A stretch of 40,464 nucleotides of DNA from positions 29,209 through 69,672 of the forward strand of contig PCVY01000003.1 in assembly GCA_002787155.1 (NCBI GenBank), read 5' to 3'. This document shows, in pieces, positions 15,835 through 23,298 of the stretch. The notes beneath the pieces were generated by a model. That model worked only from the letters and a program-made list of their open reading frames with translations. It was not told the origin of the DNA and ran no database searches. The stretch's first letter is position 1; each line of letters begins with the position of its first letter. Position numbers and translations under genes: made by a program. The stretch comes from Candidatus Abzuiibacterium crystallinum (GTDB lineage: Bacteria > Omnitrophota > Omnitrophia > Omnitrophales > Abzuiibacteriaceae).

Positions 15835-16013
15835 TTTTCGCTATTTATTAATTGTCTGGAGGAATTATCATTAACGGTCGAAAGTCTCACGCTAACAATC
15901 CGATCTTCTTTCAATACAAAATCTAACGTGAATTTATCACCGAAAGGAAATAAATCTTTCTGGCTCCATACATACGTTATTAACGATTCTCCTGAATCAA
16001 TCTTGCGTTCATT
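15831..16013 (-). other. In-frame coding continuation beyond a TGA of the preceding gene
   Basis: After the TGA at 16014-16016 the same frame stays open for 60 sense codons with normal coding character (KIDSGESLITYVWSQ, then FGDKFTLDFVLKEDRIVSVR), ending in a TGA that overlaps the next gene's ATG. This is the lost C-terminal part of the protein at 16014-16466. Confidence 0.7.
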
Positions 16014-16466
16014 TCAAGGGTTACCATATACTTCCAAAATCTTCTCTCTACTATCGCCAAACCTAACACCTTGGGGCGTAATCGCTGGAATAGCGAAATC
16101 AGGAAGTGCCCCCGTTTCATCCCGGCATACTGTCACGTCTTCCTCGACTCTCATCAATATGCTGGTGATGTAACCGCGAGACCACGGCCCTTCTTCAAAA
16201 GTGAATACCTCTTGATTCTGCTGATTACACGCCTCGTAAAGATATTCACCTAGCATGAGCTGATGCTTGTAAATACTTGGATACAATTTGAGAAGTTCCT
16301 CTGTACGGGATCCGAGTTTAACACCGGCGAGCTCAGCGTCAATTGGACTTGTCTGATTTTCCGCTGTTAAACACAAACGTGGGGTGAAGGTGAGAATGAA
16401 AAAAATAAAAAGGGTGAGTACGAGAATACTATTCCACAAAAGTCTCCAAGCTTGAATTTGATTCAC
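16014..16466 (-). CDS. Secreted protein interrupted by in-frame TGA (likely truncated)
   Basis: 150 residues up to a TGA, or about 211 residues if read through. Residues 1-36 form an uncleaved anchor or signal peptide (LVLTLFIFFILTFTPRLCLT). The mature part contains two matching units, GVKLGSRTEELLKLYPS and GVRFGDSREKILEVYGNP, a repeat typical of small periplasmic proteins of unknown function. The TGA falls just after the second unit, where family-type proteins continue, and the downstream frame looks coding. The likeliest reading is a nonsense mutation. The start overlaps the upstream gene's stop by 4 bp. Selenocysteine is unlikely: no clear SECIS element and no redox motif are seen. Confidence 0.6.
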   Translation of the reverse strand: MNQIQAWRLLWNSILVLTLFIFFILTFTPRLCLTAENQTSPIDAELAGVKLGSRTEELLKLYPSIYKHQLMLGEYLYEACNQQNQEVFTFEEGPWSRGYITSILMRVEEDVTVCRDETGALPDFAIPAITPQGVRFGDSREKILEVYGNP

Positions 16467-16807
16467 TTAACCTTTCTGAACTTTTGAATGATGTTAGCAA
16501 TCCAACTTGGAAGGAACAGATACCACAATGTGCCAAGCACGCCAAAAAACATAAATGGAACAACTACATTCAACACTTGGGCGATCACATTCGGCAATGG
16601 TTGAATTGCCGAAAACATATCAAAGACGCGGAAGTAAACAAGACTAATAGGGAAATCAACGTAGAGAAAAATGAGCCAATACATTGGCCAATCAGGCTCA
16701 TTGCCGAATTTGATCAAATAAACAACGTAAAAAAACAAAAGAGCGCGCAACATTCCGAACACCATGCCAATTTTCGTGCTGATTCTATTTTTGTTTACCC
16801 AAATCAT
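16463..16807 (-). CDS. Small membrane protein (114 aa)
   Basis: About 114 residues with three hydrophobic stretches (MVFGMLRALLFFYVVYLI, MYWLIFLYVDFPISLVYF, VVVPFMFFGVLGTLWYLFL) and basic ends. Unrecognised family. The frame is open to 16912, but the ATG at 16807 has AGGTG 5 nt upstream and starts 10 nt after the RHS-tip gene ends, so I take that start. Its stop overlaps the next ATG. It is the gene directly after the RHS tip, the position where immunity genes usually sit; with a secreted tip, an inner-membrane immunity protein would make sense (inference). Confidence 0.68.
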   Translation of the reverse strand: MIWVNKNRISTKIGMVFGMLRALLFFYVVYLIKFGNEPDWPMYWLIFLYVDFPISLVYFRVFDMFSAIQPLPNVIAQVLNVVVPFMFFGVLGTLWYLFLPSWIANIIQKFRKVK

Positions 16808-16817
16808 CTTCACACCT

Positions 16818-17432
16818 TTAATTTTGTTGTGCTTCAAGACGGTAGTATTCGTCGCGTAAGCGTTGCGCCCAATCTTGGCAGTTTTTCCCACCGACACAAT
16901 ACTCACCGTCATTTAAATTTTCCAGTGCTTGCCGCATGAGTGCATCATCAAAATGCTGTGATGAAAGAACATAGTCCGACGACTTCTCAGTATAAAATCT
17001 TTGTCCTGCGGTACATAGATTGAGACCTAATGCGGTCGCGGGTCCGAAACCTACGTTGTTCGGCGACATGTTATCTTCAAAAAAACCGTGCTCATGGCTC
17101 ACTTCTCTATTCAGCTTGTCCAATATGGGATGATTAATCATGAAGGGAAAACCTTTGAGTTTTCTTTTTCCGAAACGAAACAACCCATATGGGTCAGTCC
17201 AGTTAATAGGATCATTGTTCGTGTAGTGATAAAGATTCGGTTCTGTGATTGTTTTTCCAGAACTATCTGCGTTCGGATTTATAATAGGACCATTTGAATA
17301 TAGCGGATCTCTTTGAAGAAACCGTCCGTTTTTTGGATTGTAATACCGCGCTTCAGCGAGGTTGGAAGGAATTGAACCAATGACAACCATTAAAACGATA
17401 ATGCAATGGCTGATTCTAATTATTGACCGCAT
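16818..17432 (-). CDS. Orphan RHS-repeat-associated core with C-terminal tip domain, secreted
   Basis: 204 residues. Residues 1-27 are a cleavable-type signal peptide (ISHCIIVLMVVIGSIPSNLA). Residues 28-86 are the RHS-associated core C-terminus (ARYYNPKNGRFLQRDPL, NLYHYTNNDPINWTDPYG). Residues 87-204 are a variable tip with SHEHGFFED (His113/115) and GGKNCQDWAQRL (Cys185). A spaced His and an NC-x-x-(W/F)-A motif are found in permuted papain-fold (NlpC/P60- or LRAT-like) tips of RHS proteins, so a cysteine peptidase, amidase or acyltransferase is plausible but inferred. Normally such a tip ends a large RHS protein; here the shell is absent and replaced by a signal peptide. GGAGG lies 8 nt before the ATG. 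It is in an operon with the transglutaminase-like gene. Confidence 0.85.
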   Translation of the reverse strand: MRSIIRISHCIIVLMVVIGSIPSNLAEARYYNPKNGRFLQRDPLYSNGPIINPNADSSGKTITEPNLYHYTNNDPINWTDPYGLFRFGKRKLKGFPFMINHPILDKLNREVSHEHGFFEDNMSPNNVGFGPATALGLNLCTAGQRFYTEKSSDYVLSSQHFDDALMRQALENLNDGEYCVGGKNCQDWAQRLRDEYYRLEAQQN

Positions 17433-17463
17433 TAATTTTTCCTCCCATGCCGTGTGCCGTATT

Positions 17464-18486
17464 TTATAACTTTTTGAGCTCTAAGGCACGCTTTTCTTGT
17501 CGTATCCAATAGTTTTGTTTCAGCGGCGGCGCGACCCCCAAGTAATGAGCTCGGCTTATAGCGATATCTCCTTTGTTCATAAAGTTTCGACAATATTGTT
17601 CATAAAGGTTGCGTGTGATTTTGAGCGTTTTATCCACGTGAGGATCACCTGTATCGTATAAGTAAGTTGACTGAGTCCGGTAATCTGCGGCAATGTTGTA
17701 ATAAACATTACCCAAGAATCGATAAGCTTCGGCCGCTTTGGTGTTAAGCTTGGTGCCAATCTCAAGATATTTGATGGCTCGCATATAATCATCTTGATGC
17801 GCCCAATAGAAACCATTTTCTGTAATTAAGTCGCCGAGCATTTGCTTGTACGTCATGGTTTCAAGGTAAGCGCCATGTTGGATGCCTTTCTCCGGTATCT
17901 CCATAACGTGGATGTAATGCTCATCCGATGAATAACCGCCGCCTCCAACTGCTTCAATGTTTGGCATTTCCATCTTTGGCGTCACGTAACGAAGGAAAAG
18001 ATGCTGGGGAGCGGCCACGGGATAAATCGGATAGCCTAGGCGTTGAGCAACCGCAAGATAAAGAAGCGGCATGGTGGCACAGCTTCCTGATTTCGTGTCG
18101 AGAATACCGTTTAAAAATCGATTCTTAAGTTCCCTGCCATATTGATCATCTTTGTCGTAGTGGATGCCCTTGTCGAGGTAGAAATAAGTGTTGATTGAGC
18201 GGATCCGAAAATCTGGGTCCGTTGATCCACTGTTGAGTTTTCGGATGTCTTTAACCATCTGGTCGATTTGATCGGAATATTTTTTGACATCCAGGTCAGG
18301 AAAAGCTTCTTTTGCGAGCAGTAAAGCGACGTTTCCGATGTCGATTTCTTCCTCGGGAAGTTTCGCAAGGTCTTCAATTGGCGCGAGCCACGGCTTCGGA
18401 CTTTCTTCAGCATGAAGAGCATCCTGAGAGGTAATTATAATTAGAGCGCTTAAGATCGTGGTGGTGACAATGATTGATTTCAACAT
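17464..18486 (-). CDS. Secreted transglutaminase-like (SirB1/Transglut_core2-type) protein with TPR
   Basis: 340 residues. Residues 1-26 form a signal peptide (SIIVTTTILSALIIITS, then ALHAEE). The core contains SGSCATMPLLYLAVAQRLGY with a candidate nucleophile Cys136 and APQHLFLRY with His162, the Cys-His arrangement of the transglutaminase-like fold found in SirB1-type proteins. A tetratricopeptide-like segment follows at about 222-265 (YLEIGTKLNTKAAEAYRFLG). Likely envelope-located, either an enzyme or a binding scaffold. It is the first gene of the operon, with a promoter at 18558-18586, and ends 31 nt before the RHS tip. No ribosome site is evident, so the start rests on the signal peptide. 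Confidence 0.8.
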   Translation of the reverse strand: MLKSIIVTTTILSALIIITSQDALHAEESPKPWLAPIEDLAKLPEEEIDIGNVALLLAKEAFPDLDVKKYSDQIDQMVKDIRKLNSGSTDPDFRIRSINTYFYLDKGIHYDKDDQYGRELKNRFLNGILDTKSGSCATMPLLYLAVAQRLGYPIYPVAAPQHLFLRYVTPKMEMPNIEAVGGGGYSSDEHYIHVMEIPEKGIQHGAYLETMTYKQMLGDLITENGFYWAHQDDYMRAIKYLEIGTKLNTKAAEAYRFLGNVYYNIAADYRTQSTYLYDTGDPHVDKTLKITRNLYEQYCRNFMNKGDIAISRAHYLGVAPPLKQNYWIRQEKRALELKKL

Positions 18487-18557
18487 AAAATTGCGCGTTT
18501 TAAATGGAATAGCGCACGTACTGGCGAGTTTATAAGTACATTATTGCGTGCGGAGGG

Positions 18558-18586
18558 AGTTTACCAAGCCTGCTTCTTTAGGTCAA
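18558..18586 (-). promoter_or_regulatory. Candidate sigma-70 promoter of the transglutaminase/RHS-tip operon
   Basis: Minus-strand TTGACC (18581-18586), 17-bp spacer, TAAACT (18558-18563). It lies 72 bp upstream of the start codon at 18486. The remaining intergenic DNA (18587-18720) is AT-rich and shows nothing else. Confidence 0.5.
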
Positions 18587-18720
18587 TAAGGATTTGTAGA
18601 AATTTGTAGAAATTTTGTCACATACAAACACATATCCACCTAACGACCCCACCTAATTGCACCCTATTTGATTATTGAGAAAATAACCTTTTTCAGATCA
18701 AGACTGAAGTAACATATCGG

Positions 18721-19074
18721 TTACCTGCCATTTTTGAATTCGTCAACTGCCCGTCTAACGAGTTCCGATATCCGCCTCCCTGTTTTTCGGGAGAGCAACC
18801 GCAATTCGTTGTCTAACTGACAAGGTATTGTTCTCGATATCGTTTTGAGCCCGATCGGACTCGTTTTCTTGAAAGGCTTATAAGCGATATCAACTTTGTC
18901 AATTCCATTGAGGTATTTGGCAATAATCTCACGCATGGCTGCCGATTCGTTTGAACCATGCTTCTTTGCCAAATCATTCAATTTTGCTAATTGACGGCCT
19001 GTTAGACCTGCATAAAGGGAAACATGACCTTTATTGCCTAATTTTGAGTTTTTACGGCATTTCTTAATAGGCAT
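18721..19074 (-). CDS. Putative double ribbon-helix-helix (RHH-like) protein
   Basis: 117 residues, strongly basic at the N-terminus (MPIKKCRKNSKLGNKG). Two similar units follow: HVSLYAGLTGRQLAKLNDLA...AAMREIIAKYL and TISRTIPCQLDNELRLLSRK...ISELVRRAVDEF. Each has a short polar strand and two helices, as in CopG/Arc-type RHH domains; a tandem pair in one chain would give a single-chain pseudo-dimer. Not confirmed by any search. The gene stands alone, its start 24 bp from the first codon of the truncated comEC frame, facing away, so it marks the junction of accessory DNA with the core block. Confidence 0.6.
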   Translation of the reverse strand: MPIKKCRKNSKLGNKGHVSLYAGLTGRQLAKLNDLAKKHGSNESAAMREIIAKYLNGIDKVDIAYKPFKKTSPIGLKTISRTIPCQLDNELRLLSRKTGRRISELVRRAVDEFKNGR

Positions 19075-19139
19075 GGAAGCATTTAGATTAAGTGTAAATT
19101 GTTTTCCTGCATTGGGTCGCCAAGCTACATTTCTTAGCA

Positions 19140-20621
19140 GTGAGCGGCTTGCACGTCACTTTGGTGACCGGAGGTTTTTATTGGTTTTTACGGTTCATCA
19201 GGTTGTTTCCGCGAACAATCAATTTGTGGATGACTTTGCTTGTGACTGTTTTTTACATGTTTTTAGCGGGCGCAAACCCGCCCGTTGTCCGCGCTTCGAT
19301 CATGATGATGATTTTCCTGATTTCCTTGATCATCGGGCAACCGACCCATATTTTCAATTCACTTCTATTGGCTTTTTGGCTCATTCAAATCATCGAACCT
19401 TTGTCTCTCACCTCCATTTCATTCCAGCTTTCTTTTGTTTCGGTTACCTGCTTGATTTTTGGTTTGCAAAAGAAATCACTTCCGCGAGCACCTGTTTCTT
19501 TGTTAGACCGCTTTCGGAGAATGGCAGCCGGCCATTTATTGGCATCCGTCTCTATTTTTGTCGGTTTGACCCCTCTTTTCTTATTTTATTTTAATTTGGT
19601 CTCACCCATTTCCATTGGTATTAATATTTTTTTAATCCCCGTTATCTTCTTCACGCAAATTTTCTCGATTGCTTCCCTGCTCATCTACCAATTTAGTCCT
19701 GCTGCCGCTCATTTGATAGCGACCATTCCTTACTTTTGCTTGAAAAATACGGTTTCGCTGCTTGCTTTGATTGAAAAAATACCGTTCGGTTTCTTCTATG
19801 CCCCTTCTCCGCATCTCTCTCACCTCATTGTTTACTACGCGGGATTGATTATCCTTATTTTTACCCATAAACAGACGCGTTTTCGATTCGCAGGGATTAT
19901 TTTCATCGCAGGATCAATTCTATCGTACTCATTTCTTCCCTTTCAGCCTTCACCGCCCCGCCTCACTTTTTTCCAAGCCGGAAGGTCAGACATCGTCACA
20001 ATCCAAACGTCTAAAAACCAAAACATTCTCCTCACTTCCGGCCGGTGGCTTTCAAACAATACCTTCTATTGGTCGATTCGTCCGCATCTCATGGCCCAGG
20101 GAATCAACCAATTACATTTGGTCGTGTTTGATGTCCTTAAAAAACGTGCTCGGGATTGGCTTGAGGAAATAAGACAACATTTCAAAGTTCGAGACGTTCG
20201 ATCTTTAGATGGCGCCTCATCAAACGTCTCCGATAATCCTCTGTTTCAGGAAGGCCAGTTTCAAATTGAGGTCGTTCATCCCGATATCCTGCAAATTAAA
20301 TTTGGCCAAAACCGTGTCATCATTGTCCTGCGTCAAACACCGAGCATTCAAGAATTTTTATGCGCACCTATGGATGAGACGGTTGATCTTCTTTATCTTC
20401 CATATGACCAATCACCCCTCAGCGCTGACTTGAAACAATGTTTGGCACATTTGTCGCCTGATTTTATTATCGCTCATCAATATTCGTTTCCGCGTAAAAT
20501 CGATGCATCTGAACGGGAACTTATTGACCATCTCTACACATTGGAAGAATCCGGCCACATAGAAATCTTTTTACATGGCCAGACCGTCGATGTGAAACCT
20601 TACATCCAACCGGCAAATTAA
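19140..20621 (+). CDS. comEC: ComEC/Rec2-like competence protein, 5'-truncated
   Basis: 493 residues beginning at the ComEC hallmark SGLHVTLV; the in-frame codons just before it read LAV, the usual context, back to a TAA at 19095. ComEC proteins normally have about 200-250 residues (signal helices and OB-like domain) before this motif, so the N-terminus is gone. About eight hydrophobic segments of the competence channel follow, then a C-terminal region like the beta-lactamase-fold domain (LTFFQAGRSDIVTIQT). The expected HxHxDH metal site is replaced by FDVLKKRARDWL, so that domain looks inactive. The intact protein imports single-stranded DNA across the inner membrane. The GTG start is formal only. 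Probably a remnant, or a locally rearranged gene. Confidence 0.8.
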   Translation: MSGLHVTLVTGGFYWFLRFIRLFPRTINLWMTLLVTVFYMFLAGANPPVVRASIMMMIFLISLIIGQPTHIFNSLLLAFWLIQIIEPLSLTSISFQLSFVSVTCLIFGLQKKSLPRAPVSLLDRFRRMAAGHLLASVSIFVGLTPLFLFYFNLVSPISIGINIFLIPVIFFTQIFSIASLLIYQFSPAAAHLIATIPYFCLKNTVSLLALIEKIPFGFFYAPSPHLSHLIVYYAGLIILIFTHKQTRFRFAGIIFIAGSILSYSFLPFQPSPPRLTFFQAGRSDIVTIQTSKNQNILLTSGRWLSNNTFYWSIRPHLMAQGINQLHLVVFDVLKKRARDWLEEIRQHFKVRDVRSLDGASSNVSDNPLFQEGQFQIEVVHPDILQIKFGQNRVIIVLRQTPSIQEFLCAPMDETVDLLYLPYDQSPLSADLKQCLAHLSPDFIIAHQYSFPRKIDASERELIDHLYTLEESGHIEIFLHGQTVDVKPYIQPAN

Positions 20622-20657
20622 AGTACACAAGTCCGGAAGAACACATATAATAAAGGC

Positions 20658-21875
20658 ATGTTTGCGTCTAGAACCAATTGGCCCTTATATCAAAATAAGA
20701 TTGCGCTGTGCTTGCAAGCCTTGCAGCAGTCAGGCGTCTCGATCATTGACTTAACCGAGTCAAATCCGACACGCTGCCAATTTCAATATTTACATCAACG
20801 GACACTTTCACCGCTGAGCCGTACGGAAAATCTTCTCTATCAACCATCTCCCAAAGGATCTCTGAAGGCCCGTGAGAGCATAGCGGCTTATTACGCGGAA
20901 GCCCATCAGATTAACATTAATCCGGAACAAATTGTTTTAACCGCGAGCACAAGCGAGGCTTATTCTTTTATTTTTCGTTTGTTAGCCAATCCCGGCGATG
21001 AAGTCTTGGCCCCCTCGCCAAGTTATCCGTTATTTCATTTTCTAGCCGATTTGAATGATGTCCGTTTGGTTCCTTATTATCTGGACGAAACCACCCAATG
21101 GTCTCTTGATCAGAATTCTCTCGCCGCAGGGTTTGGCCCGCGAACAAAAGCCATTATTGCGGTCAACCCCAATAATCCGACCGGATCCATTTTAACCCCT
21201 GATGAGAAAAATGGATTAAATCAGACAGCAAAAACGCAGGCTGCCATTATCTCCGATGAGGTTTTTATTGATTACGCGAATCAAGCCGCAAGTCGCCGGC
21301 CGGCCAGCTTTGCCAATAATGCTTCGACGCTCACCTTTACTTTGGGAGGCATTTCAAAGGCGGTGGGTTTGCCGCAAATGAAAACTGCCTGGATGGTAGT
21401 TAATGGACCTAAGAGGATCGTGCAGCAAACCATTCCGCGCTTAGAAGTTATTTTGGACACTTATCTTTCAGTGAATACGCCGGCTCAAAGCGCTTTGGTA
21501 ATATGGCTCAAAAATCGATTGGTCATTCAAGAAGAAATTAAAAATCGAATCCAAGCCAATTGGGCGTTCTTACAAGCAGCCATTAACCAAACAAAGATTT
21601 GCACCTTATGGGAACGCCAGAGCGGTTGGTATGCAATCGTTCAAGTTCCTAAAATTCAATCTGATGAACAGTGGGTGCTTGACTTATTAGAAGAGGCGCG
21701 GGTGCTTGTACACCCTGGCTACTTTTTTGATTTTCGTCAGGAAGGTTTTTTGGTGATGAGTTTGTTATTACCTGCTGATATTTTCCAGAAAGCAATTGAG
21801 GCTTTTTGTCATCTGATCCTGCGTAAAAGTCACGAATCAGCCAGCGCTGACTTCGAATTACTTTCTAGAAAATAG
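20658..21875 (+). CDS. PLP-dependent aminotransferase, class I/II
   Basis: 405 residues with the fold-type I aminotransferase pattern: substrate loop LTESNPTRC, YQPSPKGSLKARESIAAYY, the NPNNPTGSIL Asn motif, SDEVFIDYA with the Asp that binds the pyridine nitrogen, and the Schiff-base Lys in LGGISKAVGLPQMK. It transfers amino groups between an amino acid and a 2-oxo acid; the exact substrate (alanine, aspartate or other) cannot be read from sequence. A TATAAT at 20646-20651 lies 6 nt before the ATG and there is no spaced ribosome site, so the mRNA may be leaderless. It ends tail-to-tail with the mlaD-like gene, overlapping by 11 bp. Confidence 0.9.
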   Translation: MFASRTNWPLYQNKIALCLQALQQSGVSIIDLTESNPTRCQFQYLHQRTLSPLSRTENLLYQPSPKGSLKARESIAAYYAEAHQININPEQIVLTASTSEAYSFIFRLLANPGDEVLAPSPSYPLFHFLADLNDVRLVPYYLDETTQWSLDQNSLAAGFGPRTKAIIAVNPNNPTGSILTPDEKNGLNQTAKTQAAIISDEVFIDYANQAASRRPASFANNASTLTFTLGGISKAVGLPQMKTAWMVVNGPKRIVQQTIPRLEVILDTYLSVNTPAQSALVIWLKNRLVIQEEIKNRIQANWAFLQAAINQTKICTLWERQSGWYAIVQVPKIQSDEQWVLDLLEEARVLVHPGYFFDFRQEGFLVMSLLLPADIFQKAIEAFCHLILRKSHESASADFELLSRK

Positions 21876-21880
21876 AAAGT
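21860..21880. terminator. Candidate bidirectional terminator hairpin
   Basis: An 8-bp inverted repeat ACTTTCTA-GAAAA-TAGAAAGT spans both convergent stop codons. The stem is AT-rich and only the plus-strand side has a following T-run (ATTTTTTTGG), so termination is plausible but weak. Confidence 0.35.
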
Positions 21881-22509
21881 TTGACGTATTTTTTTGGTTT
21901 TTCTTTGAAATCTTGAATGAGCGAAGTTAACTCATCTGTCATGGTTACCAGATTATCGTAGAGTTTTTGATCGTAAAATAAATCCCCCATCGTCCCTTTT
22001 TGCTCGTTAATCGATGCGAGTAACTTTTCTGCTTCGACGAGGACTTCCATCGTTTCTCGCAGCGTTTCATCAAAGTCTGAGGCTGCTTGACCTGTTAAAA
22101 CTTGGTGCCCGGGAAGCGTCTCGGCCGATTCGGTCTGTGCGCCAATATCAACATAACGATCCCCCATCATGCCCTGGGTCCTGATCGTTGGAACCGCATT
22201 GACCTTGATATGCGGCCTCACGTCCTCTCTGATTTCCATGGTGACTTCAATCGGATAACCTTCGACATTTTCATCAAATGAAATGTCTGACACGCGTCCG
22301 ATCACCATGCCGGCCATGGTAACGGATGCTCCTTTTTTAAGGCCGCCCACATCAGAAAGTCTTGCTTGAATAATCGCTTTTTTCTTGAGAAACAAACCTT
22401 TGTCACCACCCGCTAAAATAATACCTGCCACAAAAAGCCCAAAGGCGAGCAGCACCACAAATCCGACTTTCAAATCACTTTTTAAATTTTGTTTATCCGT
22501 CTGAGTCAT
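21865..22509 (-). CDS. mlaD: MlaD-like MCE-domain lipid transport substrate-binding protein
   Basis: 214 residues. One N-terminal transmembrane anchor (VGFVVLLAFGLFVAGIILA) is followed by a single MCE domain (ARLSDVGGLKKGASVTMAGM, then GRVSDISFD) and a helical tail. MlaD hexamers sit on the inner membrane with the MlaE permease and pass phospholipids between membranes, which supports a Gram-negative envelope. It is last in the order mlaE, mlaF, mlaD, as in other MCE transporters, though its tail is longer than that of E. coli MlaD. Its 9-nt gap after mlaF indicates one transcript. Confidence 0.9.
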   Translation of the reverse strand: MTQTDKQNLKSDLKVGFVVLLAFGLFVAGIILAGGDKGLFLKKKAIIQARLSDVGGLKKGASVTMAGMVIGRVSDISFDENVEGYPIEVTMEIREDVRPHIKVNAVPTIRTQGMMGDRYVDIGAQTESAETLPGHQVLTGQAASDFDETLRETMEVLVEAEKLLASINEQKGTMGDLFYDQKLYDNLVTMTDELTSLIQDFKEKPKKYVKLSIF

Positions 22510-22518
22510 GGCTCCCCC

Positions 22519-23283
22519 TTATTCTCTTGCGGTTGCAAATTTTTCCGGATCCAAGAATGCTTTGACCCGCATGTCTTGGTTTTCTTTCAGCGCTGTCGGC
22601 GTTCCATCAAAAATAAATTGACCTTCATGAAGAATGACAATCGAATCGGCCAAGCGGAGCGCGCTTTCAACGTCATGGGTTACAATCAACATGGTGGCAC
22701 GCTGTGTTTTCTTCAGCTTTAGCATCAATTGTTCAATATTAAAATGATTAATTGGATCAAGCCCAACCGTTGGTTCATCAAACAAAAAAACTTCCGGGTC
22801 GGGCGCCAGCCCGCGTGCAATTGCAACCCGTTTCCGCATCCCGCCCGAGAGTTGTGCGGGTTTTAATTTGCGTGCCCCTCGTAAACCTACAAAGTTGAGC
22901 ACCTCATCAACGCGCTGATCAATCTTGTCCGGGGTCGTCATCTCCAATTCCCGTAACCGATAACTCACATTCTCACCCACCGTCATCGAATCAAATAACG
23001 CGCCATGCTGAAAAACCATTGCCATCTGCGAACGAATCCGAACCAACTCGCGTTCCTGATATGGTACAATGTTTTCCCGGTGAATCCTAATCTCGCCTGT
23101 CGTGGGTTTGATTAATCCTAAAATTGCTTTCAAGATTGTGCTTTTACCTACGCCGCTTGGGCCCAAGATAACTTTCGTTTCCCCTTGGTAAACCACCATA
23201 TCAACATGATTGACCACGGTTAGATCCCCATAGCCAATGGTTGCGTTAATCAATTGAATAATTGCTTCTCTATTTTCTTTCAT
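22519..23283 (-). CDS. mlaF: MlaF-like ABC transporter ATP-binding protein
   Basis: 254 residues with all ABC motifs: Walker A LGPSGVGKSTIL, Q-loop MVFQHGALFD, signature LSGGMRKRVAIARGL, Walker B VFLFDEPTVGLDP and the switch His in VTHDVESAL. The signature LSGGMRKR is typical of MlaF/Mkl-type ATPases. It powers lipid transport with MlaE. It lies between mlaE and the MCE-domain gene with 9-15 nt gaps, one operon. Confidence 0.93.
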   Translation of the reverse strand: MKENREAIIQLINATIGYGDLTVVNHVDMVVYQGETKVILGPSGVGKSTILKAILGLIKPTTGEIRIHRENIVPYQERELVRIRSQMAMVFQHGALFDSMTVGENVSYRLRELEMTTPDKIDQRVDEVLNFVGLRGARKLKPAQLSGGMRKRVAIARGLAPDPEVFLFDEPTVGLDPINHFNIEQLMLKLKKTQRATMLIVTHDVESALRLADSIVILHEGQFIFDGTPTALKENQDMRVKAFLDPEKFATARE

Positions 23284-23298
23284 GTTAAAAATAGGTTG

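Noticed and set aside
16014..16060. Selenocysteine reading of the in-frame TGA
   Set aside because: A small GATTC-AGGA-GAATC hairpin follows at about the right distance, but it lacks a recognisable bacterial SECIS loop, and the protein family shows no redox motif there.
19034..19594. 186-codon plus-strand frame beginning at 19034
   Set aside because: It is out of frame with the recognisable ComEC sequence and its Phe/His-rich translation is typical of a shadow frame.
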